The position numbers and the translations under genes are program-made. 8,627 nucleotides of DNA, from contig JAGMCJ010000109.1 in the NCBI GenBank assembly GCA_023129265.1, positions 1-8,627 on the forward strand, in the 5' to 3' direction. Shown here in pieces: positions 6,417 to 8,627 of this stretch; within the stretch, counting starts at the first letter, position 1; every line of letters begins with the position of its first letter. Origin of the DNA: Thermoplasmata archaeon. GTDB lineage: Archaea > Thermoplasmatota > Thermoplasmata > RBG-16-68-12 > JAGMCJ01. The notes beneath the pieces are model-generated. The model was not told the origin of the DNA. It did no database searches and saw only the letters and a program-made list of their open reading frames with translations.

Positions 6417-6804
6417 AGAAATCGAAAGGCGTCTCAGCTATCACTTCGACGAAGTCCGCTGCCGTGAAGATGCCCACGATCTCCTCTCCATCCGCCACCA
6501 AGAGCCGCTTGATCTTCATGTCCTTCATGATCCTGGCCGCCTCCCTTACGGTGAATCGCTGGTTCACCGTTATGAGCGGCTCGGACATATACTGGGACAC
6601 TTTCGCTTGACCCGGATCAGCTCCCCCCGTCACGACCTTGGACAGGAAATCCCTCTCCGTGAATATCCCGACTGGCTTCCCGTCCCGCGTGACCACCAGG
6701 CTTCCTATGCGGTTCTCCCCCATGAGCGCGCAGGCATCATCAATCGTTGCGTTCTCATCGATCGTGACGATGTTCTTCTTCATGACCTCCCCGATTCGCA
6801 ACAT
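6415..6804 (-). CDS. CBS-pair (Bateman module) protein
   Basis: 129 residues from ATG 6804, made almost entirely of two CBS domains: about 1-62 (VMKKNIVTIDENATIDDACALM, seen in two parts, ending GIFTERDFL) and about 70-125 (YMSEPLITVNQ, ending GIFTAADFV). The G-I-F-T-x-x-D ends are where CBS pairs usually bind the ribose of adenine nucleotides, so an AMP/ATP-sensing role is likely; no catalytic domain is attached. I chose ATG 6804 (MLRIGEVMKKN) because a TATA-like box is 28 bases upstream and would overlap the coding sequence if the earlier in-frame ATG at 6843 were used. It is the first gene of an operon with the zinc-finger gene. Thermoplasma Ta0289 has a CBS pair fused to a zinc ribbon, and here the two parts may be separate chains. 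Confidence 0.92.
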   Translation of the reverse strand: MLRIGEVMKKNIVTIDENATIDDACALMGENRIGSLVVTRDGKPVGIFTERDFLSKVVTGGADPGQAKVSQYMSEPLITVNQRFTVREAARIMKDMKIKRLLVADGEEIVGIFTAADFVEVIAETPFDF

Positions 6805-6828
6805 GTGCAGTGGGATGGCACGGACCGG

Positions 6829-6841
6829 AATAAAGCTTCCC
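6829..6841 (-). promoter_or_regulatory. TATA-like promoter of the CBS/zinc-finger operon
   Basis: The minus strand reads GGGAAGCTTTATT. The core CTTTATT (6835-6829) centres 28 bases upstream of ATG 6804, with no Shine-Dalgarno site between, which fits a leaderless transcript. It separates this operon from the zincin-like gene upstream. Confidence 0.5.
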
Positions 6842-6845
6842 AAAA

Positions 6846-7358
6846 CTATGTGATATAGGTCACGCTTGACCTGTCGAAGCCCTCAACGAGTTCAAGCTCC
6901 GACTGCTTCAGTGGAATCCAGCCGAAAACCGGATACACGATATAATCGAAGAACTGCGTGATGTCCTCAGCCATCTTTGTCGTCGGGTGATCGGACCCAA
7001 ACATCGTCCTGCTAATCTCCACGGTCTTCAGGCGCGTCTTTCTCTCATCGATTATCCCGATGGTGTGCAGGTACTCGTGGAGTAGTATGTGAAATGAGTA
7101 GGCCTTGGTCAGTGAAGGATTGGTCTCCTCGATTAGCCTGAGAGATGTCTTGTTCATGACGATGATGTTGGATGACACTGGGTAGTAGGCACCAATCCAG
7201 CCGGAACGCGTCCCGCCGAGTTCGGAGAGACCGAGCATCAGACCCGCTCTCTTCTTCCCCAATTCCCGCTCAACAGCCTTCTTGACTAGTTCGAATATGT
7301 CTGGAAGATTCTTCGTGGCCTCTAGTTCATCAGCATAGTCTGTCATCCCAACATACAT
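6846..7358 (-). CDS. Zincin-like putative metalloprotease, HExxHxxGxxD motif
   Basis: About 170 residues from ATG 7358. The central motif HEYLHTIGIIDE (94-105) has H94, E95 and H98 as predicted zinc ligands and catalytic base, a glycine turn at G101, and D104 where metzincins carry the third ligand (His, or Asp in snapalysin-like enzymes). The preceding SFHILL is the expected active-site helix, and the strand NIIVMNKTS (about 64-72) suits the upper sheet edge. The C-terminal half (DITQFFDYIVYPVFGWIPL) is moderately hydrophobic. No signal peptide is visible, so it probably acts in the cytoplasm. It lacks the extra cysteine pattern of archaemetzincins. The start is uncertain: ATG 7346 fits a TATA-like box better, and the frame is open upstream to a TTG at 7511 whose extra residues show no clear domain. 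Substrate unknown. Confidence 0.78.
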   Translation of the reverse strand: MYVGMTDYADELEATKNLPDIFELVKKAVERELGKKRAGLMLGLSELGGTRSGWIGAYYPVSSNIIVMNKTSLRLIEETNPSLTKAYSFHILLHEYLHTIGIIDERKTRLKTVEISRTMFGSDHPTTKMAEDITQFFDYIVYPVFGWIPLKQSELELVEGFDRSSVTYIT

Positions 7359-7370
7359 CCGACGGTCCGA

Positions 7371-7385
7371 GATATTAGACTTTCC
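7371..7385 (-). promoter_or_regulatory. BRE/TATA-like element of the zincin-like gene
   Basis: The minus strand reads GGAAAGTCTAATATC: a BRE-like GGAAAG followed by TCTAATAT. The core centres about 29 bases from ATG 7346 and 18 from ATG 7358. If real, it makes the 7511 TTG start unlikely and slightly favours 7346. Confidence 0.4.
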
Positions 7386-7615
7386 TTGGATAGGTTGTGG
7401 GCTGGGCGTGTCGCGGGTAATCGTCCTCGGACCGAAGGTCACGCTGCCATAATGGGCCTTCCAGCCAGCCTGGTCAGTTCCAGCATCTCGCAACGTTAAA
7501 ATAGTTGCCAAGTGTAAACTCGGAAAAGGCGCTGCGCTTCATCATTTGAGATGGCGAGCGCTCTAGTTGACAGAGCGGGACAAACGAAAGAGAAGACGGA
7601 AACCCGAGAACATGC

Positions 7616-7620
7616 GAGGA
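7616..7620 (+). promoter_or_regulatory. Ribosome binding site of ccmF
   Basis: GAGGA lies six bases before ATG 7627. An in-frame stop TAA at 7621-7623 excludes any longer version of the protein, so this site and ATG define the start. Confidence 0.65.
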
Positions 7621-7626
7621 TAACTG

Positions 7627-8627
7627 ATGCATGTCGGCGATGTTCTACTATGGGCGGCCTTCGCGGTTGGAATTCTTGCGGTGATCATCACACTGCTCAG
7701 GCTGTTTCTGAAGTCAGACTTGGACTCCCGGATCTCTTGGATCCTCTCACTGGTCACCTTCGTGCTCGTCTCCGCTTCATTCTTCCTTCTGGTGTACGGC
7801 TTCCTCGCGTCGGACATGACCATCGAATACGTGCATTCGTACTCAGCGACGGATCACGAGTGGTTCTACAAACTCGCGGGGGTCTGGGCGGGCGGAAAGG
7901 GGTCCATATTCCTTTGGGCGTTCTTCTCCTCCCTGTTCGTTCTCATTCAAGTGACCATCCGGAACCTCAGACCAAAGGAGAAGCGTTCCTCGGAGAGGTT
8001 CCAGGATTGGCTGTTCCTCACAGAAAGCGCCCTGCTTCTGACACTCATTTTCATAATCCTCAGGTTAGGGATGTTCGCACCGACGCCACATCTGAACCTT
8101 ATCGCTGCACCGGACGGGTTTGGTCTGAACCCGCTCCTAGAAACGCCCCTTATGGTCATCCATCCCCCCATAGTGTTCGCGGCCTACGCGTTCAGCGGGA
8201 TCCTGTTTGCGGCAAGCATCGCCGTTCTCGCATCCAACGACAAGAGGTGGACGTTTGACGCCCTGACGTTCGGTCGCGCGTCCTGGCTGTTCATCAGTCT
8301 CGGCATCATCATCGGCGCCATCTGGGCGTACACCGTCCTCGGCTGGGGCGGTTATTGGGGATGGGACCCTGTCGAGACTGCGAATCTGATTCCGTGGATC
8401 GCGTTGACGGCCTTCCTTCATGCAACTCTCATGAACCGAAGGAAGGGATCCTACGGGAACTTGGCTCCCTTGCTGGGAATCCTGAGCTTCTCGCTCGTCC
8501 TGTTCACGACGTTTGAGACCAGAAGCGGTTTCGTGGAGTCCATCCACTCGTTTGCGGGCGGCGGCGCTCAGTTTCCGTTGGATCCTGCGGACAAGCTGAT
8601 TCACGTCCTCGAAGCATGGCCAGAGAG
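7627..8627 (+). CDS. ccmF: Cytochrome c haem lyase CcmF, N-terminal half (C-terminus outside window)
   Basis: Partial: 333 codons, open at the window end; family members are usually about 600-650 residues. A polytopic membrane protein of the System I cytochrome c maturation pathway, which attaches haem to apocytochrome c on the outer face of the membrane. Visible segments: two hydrophobic helices (about 5-28 and 36-60), then YVHSYS and WFYKLAGVWAGGKGSIFLW (about 68-98), the family's conserved early block. NPLLETPLMVIHPP carries H179, and WGGYWGWDPVE (240-250) is the tryptophan-rich WWD haem-handling motif. H265 (AFLHATL) and H307 (VESIHSF) follow. H179, H265 and H307 align by motif with conserved CcmF histidines (E. 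coli H173, H261, H303). It is divergent from the zincin-like gene; any ccm partners would lie downstream. Confidence 0.93.
   Translation, partial: MHVGDVLLWAAFAVGILAVIITLLRLFLKSDLDSRISWILSLVTFVLVSASFFLLVYGFLASDMTIEYVHSYSATDHEWFYKLAGVWAGGKGSIFLWAFFSSLFVLIQVTIRNLRPKEKRSSERFQDWLFLTESALLLTLIFIILRLGMFAPTPHLNLIAAPDGFGLNPLLETPLMVIHPPIVFAAYAFSGILFAASIAVLASNDKRWTFDALTFGRASWLFISLGIIIGAIWAYTVLGWGGYWGWDPVETANLIPWIALTAFLHATLMNRRKGSYGNLAPLLGILSFSLVLFTTFETRSGFVESIHSFAGGGAQFPLDPADKLIHVLEAWPE

Larger units (their letters stand above)
7359..7626. other. Divergent intergenic region between the zincin-like gene and ccmF
   Basis: About 270 bases between divergent genes. It holds the TATA-like element of the minus gene (7371-7385) and the ccmF ribosome binding site (7616-7620). 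I see no convincing TATA box for ccmF. A three-codon start-stop frame (ATG 7612, CGA, GGA, TAA) sits directly before ccmF. Part of the interval (7359-7511) would be coding if the zincin-like gene began at its TTG. Confidence 0.5.

Noticed and set aside
7359..7511. N-terminal extension of the zincin-like protein from a TTG start
   Set aside because: No ribosome site or TATA element suits the TTG, the extra 51 residues show no domain, and a TATA-like box lies within the stretch; kept only as an alternative.
7551..8258. Long plus-strand frame of 235 codons starting before ccmF
   Set aside because: It is a shadow of ccmF: the overlapping frame carries the WWD motif and conserved histidines, while this one is Arg/Pro/His-rich with no domain.

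Overview
The window most likely comes from an archaeon, probably of the Thermoplasmatota. This is an inference from four things. The tRNA-Val gene and several protein genes have TATA-like boxes about 28-29 bases upstream, and some of those genes look leaderless. Other genes carry GGTGA or GAGG type Shine-Dalgarno sites. The truncated surface protein has 'GPNLVSIPL' and 'SGWNFVGFP' modules that I associate with exported proteins of this group. A separate CBS-pair gene sits next to a small zinc-finger gene, recalling the fused CBS/zinc-ribbon proteins of Thermoplasma. The DNA is GC-rich and genes are tightly packed.

Layout. Positions 1-1813 (minus) hold the first 604 codons of an exported, densely N-glycosylation-prone surface protein; its C-terminus lies outside the window. 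Positions 1847-4306 (minus) encode a complete Cu(I)-type P1B ATPase with an N-terminal HMA domain and a fused C-terminal YHS domain. A dyad-rich spacer and tRNA-Val(GAC) (4399-4471, minus) follow. Positions 4472-5064 have no confident gene but contain a striking array of CTAGG/CTTAGG units spaced about 11 bases apart (about 4591-4777). Positions 5065-6153 (plus) encode a fold-type I aminotransferase. It converges on a two-gene minus-strand operon: a CBS-pair protein (6415-6804) followed by a 70-residue eight-cysteine protein with a FYVE-like pattern (6189-6401). Next comes a small cytoplasmic zincin-like protein with an HExxHxxGxxD motif (about 6846-7358, minus). Divergent from it is the 5' part of a ccmF-type haem lyase gene (7627 to the window end, plus).

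How the genes relate. CopA is expected to export Cu(I), and CcmF to attach haem to apocytochrome c outside the membrane, so the two fit a respiring cell with copper and cytochrome traffic. No shared operon ties them together here. The CBS/zinc-finger pair is the only clear two-gene transcription unit.

The most interesting items are the FYVE-like finger in an apparently archaeal genome, the helically phased repeat array upstream of tRNA-Val, and the small HExxHxxGxxD protein. I do not see a complete new defence or mobile system. There is no transposase, integrase, CRISPR array or toxin-antitoxin pair.
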